This document shows positions 6,133 to 6,217 of a stretch of 6,217 bases of DNA, piece by piece; positions within the stretch are counted from its first letter, which is position 1; each line of letters opens with the position of its first letter. The stretch spans positions 31,280 to 37,496 of the forward strand of contig DINE01000032.1 in the NCBI GenBank assembly GCA_002425935.1, written 5' to 3'. Under the pieces are notes generated by a model. The model was not told the origin of the DNA and made no database searches. It saw only the letters and a program-made list of their open reading frames with translations. The position numbers were made by a program, and so were the translations under genes. The stretch comes from Bacteroidales bacterium UBA5548. GTDB lineage: Bacteria; Bacteroidota; Bacteroidia; Bacteroidales; UBA932.

Positions 6133-6153
6133 AACCGGTCACCTTAACCGGCC
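6133..6153 (-). promoter_or_regulatory. Leader hairpin ahead of the tailed cold-shock gene
   Basis: Read on the minus strand, GGCCGGT (6153-6147) pairs with ACCGGTT (6139-6133), giving five Watson-Crick and two G-U pairs around a 7-nt loop. It is followed by AATTTTTATTTT. A GC-rich block in otherwise AT-rich DNA lies between the candidate promoter and the ATG at 6109. It may be a structured 5' leader or attenuator, or the terminator of a gene beyond the window edge. Confidence 0.4.
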
Positions 6154-6164
6154 GGGTTTGTTGT

Positions 6165-6172
6165 CAAATATA
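6165..6172 (-). promoter_or_regulatory. Candidate -7 promoter element of the tailed cold-shock gene
   Basis: TATATTTG on the minus strand is a perfect TAnnTTTG match, 55 bp before the ATG. The -33 region is poor: only TTTC (6193-6190) at a short 17-bp spacing. Transcription would begin near 6158, just ahead of the leader hairpin. Confidence 0.4.
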
Positions 6173-6217
6173 CAATCAAATAGGGAGTTGAAAGATATAT
6201 GAAAGATATCCGATTAC

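Overview
The window looks like chromosomal DNA of a Bacteroidota member, probably Bacteroidales-like. The reasons are AT-rich intergenic DNA, almost no Shine-Dalgarno sequences, promoter candidates of the TTTG / TAnnTTTG type, a basic-tailed cold-shock-domain protein typical of the phylum, and histidine kinases of Bacteroidota style. No mobile element, CRISPR array, tRNA or rRNA gene was seen.

Plus strand, positions 1-2730. A PAS-type sensor histidine kinase (56-1177) comes first. Its recognisable PAS sequence continues upstream of the only available ATG, as far as an in-frame stop at the window edge. An AT-rich gap with a terminator-like hairpin follows. Next are an FMN-dependent nitronate monooxygenase-family enzyme (1339-2409) with a cysteine-rich C-terminus, and a minimal cold-shock protein (2465-2656) with a good Bacteroidota promoter. 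A strong hairpin at 2705-2730 terminates transcription from both sides.

Minus strand, positions 6172 down to 2731. Five co-directional genes are read in this order: a cold-shock-domain protein with a basic N-terminal tail (6109-5660), a GNAT acetyltransferase resembling PaiA (5617-5102), a stand-alone cobalamin-binding protein (5050-4409), a PAS/coiled-coil histidine kinase (4401-3223), and an exported YCII-domain protein (3204-2731). Gaps are 42, 51, 7 and 18 bp. A candidate promoter in front of the acetyltransferase suggests that the last four genes form an operon.

The most interesting part is the cobalamin protein and kinase pair, separated by 7 bp. The cobalamin protein carries the Wx9EH signature of the CarH/LitR class of adenosylcobalamin photoreceptors and an ExHxxG B12 motif, but has no MerR DNA-binding domain. 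The inference is a B12- and possibly light-responsive module that signals through the histidine kinase rather than by binding DNA. No response regulator lies in the window, so the output is unknown.
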